From positions 28,562 through 92,561 of the forward strand of contig JAJDAP010000127.1 in NCBI GenBank assembly GCA_029261795.1: a stretch of DNA of 64,000 nt. Reading direction: 5' to 3'. The notes beneath the pieces were generated by a model. It did no database searches, was not told the origin of the DNA, and saw only the letters and a list, made by a program, of their open reading frames with translations. This document shows, piece by piece, positions 48,316 through 57,463 of the stretch. The translations under genes and the position numbers were made by a program. Each line of letters opens with the position of its first letter. The first letter of the stretch is position 1. Source of the stretch: Deltaproteobacteria bacterium. GTDB lineage: Bacteria > Myxococcota_A > UBA9160 > UBA6930.

Positions 48316-49229
48316 ATGCTGCACGATGGTTTCGCCTGCCCCAGAGGGGCGGCGTCGATGTCACCGGTAGTGAACGCGTGTGCTGGCTCGATGGCATGGT
48401 GACCCAGGACGTCGCCAGCCTGAAGGTGGGCGAATTCGCGCCGACGCTGATCCTGACCCATCAGGGCCGGATCGTGAGCGACGCCTGGATCTGGGTCTTC
48501 GAAGACCGGATCCGGCTCGACCTCCAGCGAGCGGCCGCAGCACCGCTGGTCGAACACCTCGAGCGCTTGATCATCGCCGACGATGTGCGACTCGCGGATA
48601 CCAGCGCGGATGGGGTTCGTTTCGGCGTCGAGGGGCCGGGTGCGCATGCGGCGTTCGAAGCGGAAGCCGGTCCGGCGAGCCATGGCGTGGGCGCGATCTC
48701 GCTCGGCGGCGAGGCCGTGACGCGGGTGCCCCATCCGTTGGTGGAAGCCGAGGGCGTCCAGCTACTCGCAGCGGCCGGCGCGGCGGAGGCCGTCGCAACG
48801 GCGTTGGCGGCCACCGGGATGGCTGAAGGCGCCGCCGCGGCTCTCGAGACCCGTCGCATCGAACGCGGCGTCCCGCTCTACGGGAAGGAACTCGATACGA
48901 GTGTCCTGCCGGCGGAGACGCGCCTCGAAGAAGCGATCTCGACCACGAAGGGTTGTTATGCCGGGCAGGAGGTGGTGGCGCGGATGCGCAGCCGGGGTCA
49001 GGTCTCGAGCCTGCTGGTCGCGCTCCGCTTCGAGCGCGGAGCGCTCCCGGCCGAAGGCGCCAGGATCACGGTCGATGGCAAGAAGGTCGGCGAACTGACG
49101 AGTGTGGCTGAGAGCGAGAGCCTCGGCGCCATCGGCCTCGGCTACGTGAAGGCGGTTCGCGCGGAGCCGGGAACGCGTCTCGAGATCGCGGGGGTGGTTG
49201 CCCGGGTCGCGCTGCCGGCCACGGAGTGA
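48312..49229 (+). CDS. ygfZ: YgfZ/GcvT-domain folate-binding protein
   Basis: 305 residues. The hallmark KGCYAGQE (213-220) and LEEAISTTKGCYAGQEVVARM place it in the YgfZ family, tetrahydrofolate-dependent factors for iron-sulfur protein maintenance. Two GcvT-like domains and a C-terminal barrel (IGLGYVKAV). Overlaps neighbours by 4 bp on both sides, so the three genes form one operon. Confidence 0.88.
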   Translation: MNAARWFRLPQRGGVDVTGSERVCWLDGMVTQDVASLKVGEFAPTLILTHQGRIVSDAWIWVFEDRIRLDLQRAAAAPLVEHLERLIIADDVRLADTSADGVRFGVEGPGAHAAFEAEAGPASHGVGAISLGGEAVTRVPHPLVEAEGVQLLAAAGAAEAVATALAATGMAEGAAAALETRRIERGVPLYGKELDTSVLPAETRLEEAISTTKGCYAGQEVVARMRSRGQVSSLLVALRFERGALPAEGARITVDGKKVGELTSVAESESLGAIGLGYVKAVRAEPGTRLEIAGVVARVALPATE

Positions 49230-49918
49230 GCGGCGCCCTCATCGTCTTCGCCAAAGATCCCGAGCCGGGGCGCGTCAAGACGCGCATGTGCCCGCCCTTC
49301 TCCCCCGAGGAGGCCGCCGGGTTCTATGCGGCGATGCTCGAAGACGTGCTCGAAGCGAGCGAAGCGATGGCGGCCGACAACGGACTCCAGCCGATCCTGG
49401 CGCTCGATCCGCCGGGTGTCGTCGAGGGTTACGCCCAGCGCCTGAAAGCGTATCGGGTGGTCGCGCAGCGGGGTGCCGATCTCTCGGTGCGGATGGAGAA
49501 CGCGGCGGCCGATGCGTTTGCCGCTGGCTTCGCCCCGGTCTTGTTGCGCGGCAGCGATTCGCCAGCGATGTCCGGCGAGACGCTGTCGGACGCCTGCGCC
49601 GCGCTCGAGAGCCACGAACTGGTGATCTGCCCGGACCGCGACGGCGGCTACAACCTGGTGGGTCTTGCCGCTCCCGCGCCGCGTGTCTTCGATCACCCGA
49701 TGAGCACGGGCTCGGTGCAGGACGACACGCTTGCGCGTGCCCGCGCACGAGGACTGCGCTGCAAAGTGCTGGAGGCGGGCTTCGATATCGACGTCATCGA
49801 CGACCTGGCGCTACTGCGACGCGACTATTCTGAGGGAAAAAACCACCAGTACTCGCGAACGATTCTATTTCTTGCTGACCGGCGTTTGTGGGTCGACCCG
49901 AACGGGAACGACGCCTAA
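49226..49918 (+). CDS. TIGR04282/DUF2064 glycosyltransferase-like protein
   Basis: 230 residues. LIVFAKDPEPGRVKTRM at the N-terminus, LLRGSDSPAMSGETLSDA and CPDRDGGYNLVGL are typical of the DUF2064 family (GT-A fold) found in arsenosugar clusters and elsewhere. Metal-binding SDSP. GTG start at 49226. Followed by 221 bp without genes, with TTGACA at 49932-49937 but no clear -10. Confidence 0.88.
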   Translation: MSGALIVFAKDPEPGRVKTRMCPPFSPEEAAGFYAAMLEDVLEASEAMAADNGLQPILALDPPGVVEGYAQRLKAYRVVAQRGADLSVRMENAAADAFAAGFAPVLLRGSDSPAMSGETLSDACAALESHELVICPDRDGGYNLVGLAAPAPRVFDHPMSTGSVQDDTLARARARGLRCKVLEAGFDIDVIDDLALLRRDYSEGKNHQYSRTILFLADRRLWVDPNGNDA

Positions 49919-50139
49919 ACCCAAACCGCGCTTGACAAGCGTACTGACAACTTGTGGGACCGGTGGGCATGTCCTAATGACGGGCACGCACGCCTCCCAA
50001 TGAGTCACACCGGTGGCTCATCCGCTGCAGATCAGTTCGAAACAAGCTCGAGTGGGAACCTGTCCGCACGGCCAGGTTCGGCACGCGGTTTGCGATGTAC
50101 CGCCCACGACTGACAGGGACTCAACAGGAGGCTACCCGG

Positions 50140-51633
50140 ATGAATCGTCTATCTATCGGCCTCATCGGGCTCGCGATGTTCGCGCTGCCGATGAGTGCAT
50201 CCGCATCAACGTCGGGTGACGTCGATGCCAAGTTCCGCGCCATGGAGGCGCGCATGACCGAACTCGAGGACAAGCTCGAGTCGGCCAACGATCAGCTCGA
50301 AGTGGCTGCTGATCGCCTGCAGAACCAGCAGGTCGTGATCGACCGCGTGCAGACGGACGTCGAGGCCTCCAGCGGTCTTGCTTCGTTCCTCGACACGCTC
50401 GAGATCGGCGGCTGGGTGAGCGCCAGCTACAGCTACAACCTCGACGATCCGGACGGCCGGGCCCTAGGGGGTGCCAACAGTGGCATAGGCGCAACCACGC
50501 TCGGTTCCAATCCGCTCGCTCCCGGGACCTTCGTCTCGATCCCGGTCACCGGTGTCGCCGCGAACCCGTTCAAGGCGGACTCGAACAGCTTCGCGTTCGA
50601 CCAGCTCTGGTTCGAACTCGAGCGGCCGGTCAGTGAGGAGAACCGGGCCGGTTTCCGAGCCGACATCGTGTTCGGCAAGACTGCGGGTCTGCTCTCGGGC
50701 CTCACCGGCGGCGACGGCCGCTCGGGCAACGACCTCGAGGTCTACCAGGCCTACGTGCAGTACCTGGCCCCGATCGGCGAGAACGGCGTCACCTTCAAGG
50801 CCGGAAAGTTCGCCACCTTGATCGGCGCCGAAGTCGTCCAGGCCCCGATGAACTTCAACATCACGCGCGGCCAGGTCTACAACCTGTTCCAGCCGATCAC
50901 CCACAGCGGCATCCTGGCGTCGACGACGCTGGGACCTGTCGATCTCGCGGTCGGTCTCGTCAACGGAACCCGGAACTTCCCGGCGTCCGACATCGACGTG
51001 AACAAGAACAAGGCCGTGCTGTGGTCCATCGGGGCGAGCCCGACCGAGTCGCTCTCGATCTCGCTGGCCGGTACGCACGGTGCGGCCCAGGAGGCGGGTA
51101 TCGGCTTCGTCAACCAGAAGTCGGGTGACAAGGAGTCGATCTACGACCTGATCATCAACTGGGCTCCGAGCGAGAAGTTCGAGGCGTATCTGAACGTCGA
51201 CTACATCGAGACCGAGGATCAGAACTTCGGCGATCTCTCGGGCTACGGCGCGGCCGTTGCGGGTCGCTACGCGATCAGCGAGCGCACCGGCATTTCGGTG
51301 CGCTTCGAGTACATCGACCTCGAGCGCGAGGCGAGCGGCCCGATCAATCCGGCATTGGGCTTGGGCTTCATCAGCCCGACCGTGCGCGACACGCCGCTCG
51401 AGATGATCACGCTCACGGGTACGGTCGACCACAAGCTGGCCAACAACCTGACGGTCCGTGGCGAGTTGCGCTACGACTCGATCGAAGATGCTGGCCGGTC
51501 GAACAGCACCGACAAGCTGTTCCTGGATTCGGACGGCCGCGCATTCGGCTCTCCGGCGGTCTTCGGCCAGTCCCTCGTGCCGGGTGAGGACGACCAGATC
51601 GTTGCAGGGGTAGAGGTCATCTACACCTTCTAG
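50140..51633 (+). CDS. outer-membrane beta-barrel porin with coiled coil (OmpL/bbp2-like)
   Basis: 497 residues. Signal peptide (IGLIGLAMFALPMSASA), a coiled coil (KFRAMEARMTELEDKLESANDQLE), then alternating beta strands ending VAGVEVIYTF with the C-terminal Phe of outer-membrane proteins. Matches putative OmpL-like porin 2 in architecture. ATG at 50140 behind AGGAGG. Strong bidirectional terminator follows. Confidence 0.85.
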   Translation: MNRLSIGLIGLAMFALPMSASASTSGDVDAKFRAMEARMTELEDKLESANDQLEVAADRLQNQQVVIDRVQTDVEASSGLASFLDTLEIGGWVSASYSYNLDDPDGRALGGANSGIGATTLGSNPLAPGTFVSIPVTGVAANPFKADSNSFAFDQLWFELERPVSEENRAGFRADIVFGKTAGLLSGLTGGDGRSGNDLEVYQAYVQYLAPIGENGVTFKAGKFATLIGAEVVQAPMNFNITRGQVYNLFQPITHSGILASTTLGPVDLAVGLVNGTRNFPASDIDVNKNKAVLWSIGASPTESLSISLAGTHGAAQEAGIGFVNQKSGDKESIYDLIINWAPSEKFEAYLNVDYIETEDQNFGDLSGYGAAVAGRYAISERTGISVRFEYIDLEREASGPINPALGLGFISPTVRDTPLEMITLTGTVDHKLANNLTVRGELRYDSIEDAGRSNSTDKLFLDSDGRAFGSPAVFGQSLVPGEDDQIVAGVEVIYTF

Positions 51634-51654
51634 CGAGCAACGTTCAGAACGACG

Positions 51655-51693
51655 AAAGGGGCGCGGGATCCAATCCCGCGCCCCTTTTCATTT
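51655..51693 (+). terminator. rho-independent terminator of porin gene
   Basis: 15-base perfect arms AAAGGGGCGCGGGAT/ATCCCGCGCCCCTTT, loop CCA, then TTTTCATTT. It can also serve the convergent regulator gene. Confidence 0.92.
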
Positions 51694-51718
51694 CGTTCCC
51701 CGGCCAAGGCCCTTGGTG

Positions 51719-52009
51719 CTAGCGCCAGGCGATCTGGAAGCTCTCCTCGATGCCGAGTTTTTCCATCTTGGTGTAGAGCGTGCGGCGCCCGATGCCGAGT
51801 TGCCGGGCCGCCGCCGAGCGATTGCCGCGGCACTCGCGCAGCGCGTGGACGATTCGCCAGGCCTCGGCCAGATCGACGAAATCCTTCAGACCGAGCGGTG
51901 CATCGGCACTGCGGCTGGCCGCCTCGCTCAGGAAACTCTCGAACAGGGTACTCATCGCCGGCGGGGTTGCGGCGGCTACGGCGGGTACCGATGTGGACGG
52001 CTGAACCAT
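51719..52009 (-). CDS. small Fis-type HTH regulator
   Basis: 96 residues. C-terminal LAEAWRIVHALRECRGNRSAAARQLGIGRRTLYTKMEKLGI is the Fis/NtrC DNA-binding helix-turn-helix; the N-terminal part is a short linker without a receiver or AAA domain. ATG at 52007-52009 behind AGGAGG. Divergent from glnB across 295 bp, so it may control glnB. No other regulator domain is present. Confidence 0.85.
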   Translation of the reverse strand: MVQPSTSVPAVAAATPPAMSTLFESFLSEAASRSADAPLGLKDFVDLAEAWRIVHALRECRGNRSAAARQLGIGRRTLYTKMEKLGIEESFQIAWR

Positions 52010-52304
52010 GATTGTTCCTCCTCTGCTCTGGTCCCATAGCAAGGACCGTTCCATGCCGGCCGCGGCTCTCGAGCATCAGGAACGCACGGCAGCCCCGACC
52101 ACGGGCTGACGCCTTCCGAATTGCCCGGTTCGTGGGCATGGCCTGCACAAGGGATGAGCAAGAATCGGCACAGTCGAGCCTCCCCGGAACTGCATCGTGG
52201 TGCGGAAACGCCCGCAGATGGCGACCGCTCCCCCGGTTCGTGATACGGTCCCGTCCCGTCTTCGGAACCTTTTGCTCTGGAACCCTTTTGTGGGGGAGGT
52301 GCCC

Positions 52305-52643
52305 ATGTTCAAGATCGAGGCCGTGATCAAACCCTTCAAGCTCGATGAAGTGAAGGAAGCCTTGCACGAGATCGGCATCCAGGGGATGACCGTCACCGAG
52401 GTGAAGGGGTTCGGGCGCCAGAAGGGCCATACCGAGCTCTACCGCGGCGCCGAGTACGTGGTCGACTTCCTGCCCAAGATCAAGCTGGAAGTCGCCGTGA
52501 CCGACGACATGAAGGACAAGGTCGTCGAAGCGATCGTGGCTGCCGCAAATACCGGGCGCATCGGCGACGGCAAGATCTTCGTGCTTCCGATGGACGAGGC
52601 CATTCGAATTCGCACGGGCGAACGCGGCTCAGAGGCCGTCTAG
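52305..52643 (+). CDS. glnB: nitrogen regulatory protein P-II
   Basis: 112-residue trimeric P-II, sensor of 2-oxoglutarate, ATP and ADP. T-loop HTELYRGAEYVVDFLPK with the uridylylation site Tyr51, GRIGDGKIFVLPMDEAIRIRTGE and KIEAVIKPFKL are complete. ATG at 52305 behind GGGGAGG. No amtB or glnA beside it. Confidence 0.97.
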   Translation: MFKIEAVIKPFKLDEVKEALHEIGIQGMTVTEVKGFGRQKGHTELYRGAEYVVDFLPKIKLEVAVTDDMKDKVVEAIVAAANTGRIGDGKIFVLPMDEAIRIRTGERGSEAV

Positions 52644-52712
52644 CGCAAGCACCCGACGGAACCCGTTGGCGCGTTTCGCGCCCGACGCCTAGCGTCCACT
52701 CCTTGAAACCCG

Positions 52713-52751
52713 GGGCCCCGATGCCGCAACAACGGCATTGGGGCCCTTCTG
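52713..52751 (+). terminator. terminator after glnB
   Basis: 14-base arms GGGCCCCGATGCCG/CGGCATTGGGGCCC (one G-T pair) with loop CAACAA; the tail TTCTGTC has several T. Good candidate. Confidence 0.75.
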
Positions 52752-52770
52752 TCTGGCATCTGGTGGAGGC

Positions 52771-52776
52771 TAGAAT
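52771..52776 (+). promoter_or_regulatory. -10 of kinase gene
   Basis: TAGAAT, 6 nt before the GTG at 52783; predicts leaderless transcription. No convincing -35. Confidence 0.5.
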
Positions 52777-52782
52777 CGGCAC

Positions 52783-54114
52783 GTGGCGGTTCGACGATTC
52801 AAGCGCGGCACGACCCTGGGCAAGTACCGGCTCGATCGCAGGATCGGGCGCGGCGCCCTGGGAACCGTCTGGCGCGCGCGTGACACCGTCGAAGACCGCG
52901 AGGTCGCGCTGAAGGTCGTCGCGCCAGAGCGGGTCCAGGAGCACGGCCGCAACGCCATCGAACACGAGGCGCGGGTTGCGACCCGGCTCTCCCACCCGAA
53001 CATCGCGACGGTGCGAAACGCCGATTGGGTGGACGGCCACTTCGTGATGGCGAGCGATCTCGCCGAGCGCAGCCTCGCCGACTACCCGGGCGCGCGACGC
53101 TCCGGCGCCCTGGCCCTCCGAATCATTCGGGAGGTTGCCGCTGGCCTCGCCTATGCCCATGAGCAACGGGTGCTGCATCGCGATGTGAAGCCCGAGAACA
53201 TCCTGATCTTCAAGGATCGTCACGCCGCCCTTTGTGATTTCGATGTTGCCCGGCTCACCACGGGCCGCACCGTCGCCTACACCGACGCCGGGACGCTCGG
53301 CTATATCGCGCCCGAGCAAGCCTACGGTCGAACCAAGCTCGCAAGCGACGTGTTCTCCCTGGGCCTGATCTCCTACGAGCTATTGACTGGCGTGCTTCCG
53401 ACCTGGCCCTTCGATTGGCCCTTCGTCGGACACGAGCGATTCGAGAAGAAGGTCCCGCTGCTGGTCCAGCCGGTTCTCCGCAAGGCGGCGGCCTTCGATC
53501 CCCAGCGTCGTTATGTCGACGCCGTCGCGTTCCACGAAGCCCTCGAAGCGGCGTTTCAGCGCGCCGCGAATGCGCCGGCGCGCAAACGCGCGGTCCGGCG
53601 ACGCATCCCGTCGCGCGAGCGAACGCCTCTCGAGGCGCAGACACAGGCGTTCCGGCGACAACACGGTGCGGCGTTGGGCATGCGTTACCAATGCTTCCGC
53701 TGCGAGGGCCCGATCGCGGAATCCATGGCCGTCTGCCCCTGGTGTGGAACCCGCGACAACTCGTTCCGCGACATCACGAGCTACCCGTTGGTGTGTCCGG
53801 ACTGCGAGCACGGCGTCGCCGCAGCGTGGACGGCATGCCCCTGGTGCGCGAGCGGTCGACTCGAGGGCAACGGTCGGCCACCGCGCAAGGATCCGAAAGC
53901 AGAACGCATCTGCACCAGGCCGGGCTGCGATGGCCAGCTGCAACCGTTCATGCGCTACTGCCCCCGTTGCAAGCAGAAACCGAAACGCCTCTGGCGCCAC
54001 GTCGATCTGCCACACCGCTGCAAGCGGTGCCGCTGGCCGGTCTCGCGTTCCTTCTGGCGTTTCTGCCCCTGGTGCGGACGCAAGGAACCGATGGCAGGCG
54101 CGTTCGGTAGTTAG
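52783..54114 (+). CDS. Ser/Thr protein kinase with four C-terminal zinc ribbons
   Basis: 443 residues, cytosolic (no membrane segment). Kinase domain: glycine loop IGRGALGTVW (21-30), Lys44 (VALKVV), HRDVKPEN (Asp134), activation segment GTLGYIAPEQ (170-179). The metal loop is DFD (152-154) rather than DFG. After residue 300 come eight cysteine pairs (304/307, 318/321, 338/341, 352/355, 377/382, 393/396, 413/416, 428/431), four zinc ribbons that could bind RNA, DNA or protein. GTG start with TAGAAT 6 nt before. Convergent with a PP2C phosphatase that shares its 3' end. Confidence 0.88.
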   Translation: MAVRRFKRGTTLGKYRLDRRIGRGALGTVWRARDTVEDREVALKVVAPERVQEHGRNAIEHEARVATRLSHPNIATVRNADWVDGHFVMASDLAERSLADYPGARRSGALALRIIREVAAGLAYAHEQRVLHRDVKPENILIFKDRHAALCDFDVARLTTGRTVAYTDAGTLGYIAPEQAYGRTKLASDVFSLGLISYELLTGVLPTWPFDWPFVGHERFEKKVPLLVQPVLRKAAAFDPQRRYVDAVAFHEALEAAFQRAANAPARKRAVRRRIPSRERTPLEAQTQAFRRQHGAALGMRYQCFRCEGPIAESMAVCPWCGTRDNSFRDITSYPLVCPDCEHGVAAAWTACPWCASGRLEGNGRPPRKDPKAERICTRPGCDGQLQPFMRYCPRCKQKPKRLWRHVDLPHRCKRCRWPVSRSFWRFCPWCGRKEPMAGAFGS

Positions 54115-54896
54115 CTGCTGGTGCCGGGGCGATAGAGCACGAGGGAAAGATCGTCCGGTTTCGAGGGTGTCGGGCCGCCCGGCTCGGTCATGCGCTTCGA
54201 GCACTCGTCGGCAATACCGAGTGCGGCTTGGCGCAAAGGCCCGCGACGAACGCGCTCGGCAATCTCGCCGAGGGCCAGATTGTCGAGGATGCCGTCGCTG
54301 GCCAACACCACCGTGTCGCGCGGCGCGAGTTCGACGCCGGGACCGATTTCGATGCGCATGTCCGGGGCACCGACCGCATTCGAAATAACATGCCGCATCG
54401 CGTGGTGCATGGCTTCCTGCTCATCGAGCAAGCCCGCCTCGATGGCGTAGCCAACCGGCGAATGCGGCACGGTCTGATGCTTGATCTTGCCGCGCCCACC
54501 GATGACGAGCAAAGCGGAGTCGCCGACGTGGTACGGACGCAGGCTGCGGCCATCGATCTCGGCTGCCACCAGTGTGGTTGCGGAGCCGACGCCCCGCTCG
54601 AGGAGGGTGCGGTTCGCGGCTTCGACCCCATCGAGGATCGCGCTGCGAAGCGGGCGGTCCGCTTCGGAAGCCAGCACCGAATCCCAAAGGCCCTCGAGCA
54701 GTAGCTTGGCCGCGTTCGCGCCGGCGGGTTGTCCACCGACGCCATCGGCGACCGCGATGAGACCGCCCCTGGGCCGAACCGGGAAGACGCCAATGGCATC
54801 TTCGTTGCCACCCTCGGCCCGATGCGGCGCGGCTCGGGTGATGGCCACCAATTGACCGTCCCCGAATTCGAGTTCGTCGGGTTCCGTCTGGGACAC
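54111..54896 (-). CDS. PP2C-type protein phosphatase
   Basis: 261 residues, single PP2C domain. GGNEDAIGVF, VADGVGGQPAG, YHVGDSALLV, LASDGILDN and PDDLSLVLY are the metal and phosphate motifs. Likely dephosphorylates Ser/Thr targets of the facing kinase. GTG at 54894-54896 behind AGGG. Overlaps the kinase stop by 4 bp (TTAG). Lies 35 bp after dapB in the same direction, so it may also be in the dap operon. Confidence 0.93.
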   Translation of the reverse strand: MSQTEPDELEFGDGQLVAITRAAPHRAEGGNEDAIGVFPVRPRGGLIAVADGVGGQPAGANAAKLLLEGLWDSVLASEADRPLRSAILDGVEAANRTLLERGVGSATTLVAAEIDGRSLRPYHVGDSALLVIGGRGKIKHQTVPHSPVGYAIEAGLLDEQEAMHHAMRHVISNAVGAPDMRIEIGPGVELAPRDTVVLASDGILDNLALGEIAERVRRGPLRQAALGIADECSKRMTEPGGPTPSKPDDLSLVLYRPGTSS

Positions 54897-54931
54897 CCCT
54901 GCGAAGAGCCGTCCGTTTCGTGTGTCGTTGC

Positions 54932-55726
54932 TCAGCCGGTCGTCCCCAGGCCGAGAACCTGCTCCATGTCGTAGAGACCGGGGCCCTGGTCGAGCAACCA
55001 GGCGGCAGCTCGCACCGCGCCATGAGCAAAGTGATCACGGGTAGCCGAGCGATGCACCAGTTCGAGTCGCTCGCCGGCGCCGACGAACATCAAGGTGTGC
55101 TCACCCGGGTTGTCGCCGCCGCGCAGCGTCTGGATTCCGATGGCACTCCCCGGACGCGCGCCCGTGATGCCCTCCCGTGCGAGCACGGCGTGATCGTCCA
55201 GCTTCTGGTTTCGCCCCTCCGCCACGGCTTCCCCGATTCGAAGCGCGGTCCCGCTCGGGGCATCGACCTTGGCCGCGTGATGGATCTCGAGGATCTCGGC
55301 GTCGAAACCCGGACCGAGCAGCGCCGAGGCGCTGCGGGCGAGATGGAACAGCACGTTCACGGCAACCGAGAAGTTCGCGGCAAGGACGATCCCGCCGCGC
55401 TCGGCCAGGGCCGCGATCTCCTTCTTCTGGGCGGCCGAGAACCCGGTGGTTCCGACGGCGCAGGGCACTCCCGCATCCGCCGCGAGGCGCAGGACATCAA
55501 GGGTGGCATCCGGTGTGGCGAATACGATGGCGCCATCTACGGCTGCGAGGGCAGCGCCGGGGTCGGCACCGAGTCGAACGCCCGGTGCCAGTTCCGTTCC
55601 GAGGGCAGGATGGCCCGGTGCTTCGAGCGCAGCACCGAGCTCGAGCGTTTCATGGTCGGCGAGTGCGGCGCGAATGCGCTCGCCCATCCGCCCCATGGCA
55701 CCGACCACGAGGATGCGACGGCTCAC
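54932..55726 (-). CDS. dapB: 4-hydroxy-tetrahydrodipicolinate reductase
   Basis: 264-residue NAD(P)H-dependent reductase of lysine and meso-DAP synthesis. Nucleotide motif VVGAMGRMG, GTTGFS, the active-site HHAAKVDAPSGTA and GDNPGEHTLMFV are complete. Overlaps the stop of dapA by 4 bp. Confidence 0.97.
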   Translation of the reverse strand: MSRRILVVGAMGRMGERIRAALADHETLELGAALEAPGHPALGTELAPGVRLGADPGAALAAVDGAIVFATPDATLDVLRLAADAGVPCAVGTTGFSAAQKKEIAALAERGGIVLAANFSVAVNVLFHLARSASALLGPGFDAEILEIHHAAKVDAPSGTALRIGEAVAEGRNQKLDDHAVLAREGITGARPGSAIGIQTLRGGDNPGEHTLMFVGAGERLELVHRSATRDHFAHGAVRAAAWLLDQGPGLYDMEQVLGLGTTG

Positions 55727-56595
55727 AGGAGACCGTATTCCTTGAGCGCGAACTGCAAGCGCTCCTTCGCGGGCTGGCTCATCGGCGTCAGCGGCAAGCG
55801 AAGTTCGCTGCCGATCAGGCCGCGCAGTGCGAGCGCCGTCTTCAGCGGGATCGGGTTCGTCTCGCAGAACAGCACTTCGAGAATCGGGCGCAGGTGGTAG
55901 TAGACGTCGCGGGCCCGCACCGGGTCGCCGCTGCGCCAGGCCCGCACCAGGTCGACCACATCGTTCGGGACGAGGTTCGAAGCCGTCGAGATTACACCGT
56001 GTCCACCGATGGCGAGGAGCGGCAGAACCGCCCAGTCGTCCCCCGAGAGCACCGCGAAATCGTCGGGTACCGACGAGATGAGCTCGGCGATCTGGTCGAG
56101 ATCACCACAGCTCTCCTTCACGCCGACCACCTGCTCGATCTCGGCAAGGCGTGTGAACGTCTTCGGCAGGATGTTCGACGCGGTACGGCCGGGAATGTTG
56201 TAGACGATCAAAGGCAACGCGGTCTCGGCCGCGACCGCCTTGTAGTGCTCGACGATGCCTTCCTGGGTCGGCTTGTTGTAGTAGGGCGAGATCAGCAGCG
56301 CGCCGTCGGCACCGGCCTCCCTGGCGTGCTGGGTCAGCAGGATGGCCTCGCGGGTCGAGTTGGAACCGGTGCCGGCGACGACGCGGACGCGCCCCCGAGC
56401 CGCCGACACCACGACCTCGACCACGCGCGAATGCTCGGCGTGAGAGAGGGTGGCGGATTCGCCGGTCGAACCGCACGGCACCAGGCCGTCGACGCCGGCG
56501 GAGATCTGGATCTCGACCAGCTCTTCCAGGGCGCGTTCGTCGACCTGGCCGTCCTTGAACGGGGTGACCAACGCAGTGAGAACGCCTTCGAACAT
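55723..56595 (-). CDS. dapA: 4-hydroxy-tetrahydrodipicolinate synthase
   Basis: 290-residue aldolase condensing pyruvate and aspartate semialdehyde. GLVPCGSTGESATLSHAEH, YYNKPTQEG, YNIPGRTASN (Tyr), VVGVKESCGD (Schiff-base Lys) and SGDDWAVLPLLAIGGHGVIS are all present. ATG at 56593-56595 is preferred to an upstream in-frame ATG at 56622 inside dapF. Confidence 0.97.
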   Translation of the reverse strand: MFEGVLTALVTPFKDGQVDERALEELVEIQISAGVDGLVPCGSTGESATLSHAEHSRVVEVVVSAARGRVRVVAGTGSNSTREAILLTQHAREAGADGALLISPYYNKPTQEGIVEHYKAVAAETALPLIVYNIPGRTASNILPKTFTRLAEIEQVVGVKESCGDLDQIAELISSVPDDFAVLSGDDWAVLPLLAIGGHGVISTASNLVPNDVVDLVRAWRSGDPVRARDVYYHLRPILEVLFCETNPIPLKTALALRGLIGSELRLPLTPMSQPAKERLQFALKEYGLL

Positions 56596-56596
56596 G

Positions 56597-57463
56597 TCAG
56601 CCCTCCCCGATCTCGATTTCACCGCTGAACACGCTGGCGGCGGGCCCGGTCATGAAGACGCTCTGCGCGCCACCCTGCCAGGCGATCTCCAGCTCGCCGC
56701 CGCGTAGTTCGATCCGGAGCTCCGAATCGACCACGCCCCTCAGCATCGACGCCACGGCGACCGCGCAGGCACCGCTGCCACAGGCCAAGGTCTCTCCCGT
56801 GCCGCGCTCGAAGGTGCGCTGGCGCAAGTGGCCGCGGTCGACGAGCTGCACGAACTCGACGTTCACACGATTCGGGAACGCCGGGTGGTTTTCGATCGCC
56901 GGACCGAACCGCCCGACCGGGAATGCGTCGACATCGTCGACCATGGTGATGCAGTGCGGGTTTCCCATCGAGATGGACGAAACCGTGAGGGTCTCGCCGA
57001 GTACTTCCAGCGGCACGTCGAGTACCGGGCCATCGCCGGAGCCGTCGCCCAAGGTCGTCGGAATCTTCGCAGGGGCGAGGACCGGCGGTCCCATGTCGAC
57101 GCTGATCCGGGCTTCGCCGGCGTCGCCACCGGCCCAGCGCGGAACGACCACACCCGAAAGCGTTTCTACACGAACTGCTGCCTCGCTCGTGTGGCCGCTG
57201 TCGCGCAGGTACTTGAAGAAGCAGCGGATACCGTTCGCGCACATCTCCACCTGGGAACCGTCGGCGTTGAAGATCTCCATGCGAAAATCGCCAGCGCCGG
57301 TTGCTGCGCGAACCACCAACAGCTGATCGAAGCCGACACCGAAGTGTCGATCGCCGAGCAGCGCGGCAATCGGTTCGAGCGGAGGAAGTGCGTCGCGCAA
57401 ACCGTCGAGCACGACGAAATCGTTCCCTGCGCCGTGCATCTTGGTGAAGCGCAGCGCGCTCAC
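56597..57463 (-). CDS. dapF: diaminopimelate epimerase
   Basis: 288-residue PLP-independent epimerase, LL-DAP to meso-DAP. Active cysteines Cys75 (MCANGIR) and Cys228 (LACGSGACA), with KMHGAGNDFVVLD and NADGSQVEMCANG. GTG at 57461-57463 overlaps the stop of the small lipoprotein gene (GTGA). The frame is open before it, but the homology starts here. Confidence 0.96.
   Translation of the reverse strand: MSALRFTKMHGAGNDFVVLDGLRDALPPLEPIAALLGDRHFGVGFDQLLVVRAATGAGDFRMEIFNADGSQVEMCANGIRCFFKYLRDSGHTSEAAVRVETLSGVVVPRWAGGDAGEARISVDMGPPVLAPAKIPTTLGDGSGDGPVLDVPLEVLGETLTVSSISMGNPHCITMVDDVDAFPVGRFGPAIENHPAFPNRVNVEFVQLVDRGHLRQRTFERGTGETLACGSGACAVAVASMLRGVVDSELRIELRGGELEIAWQGGAQSVFMTGPAASVFSGEIEIGEG

Noticed and set aside
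52010..52304. Sigma54 promoter of glnB
   Set aside because: No TGGCAC-N5-TTGC pattern with correct spacing was found.
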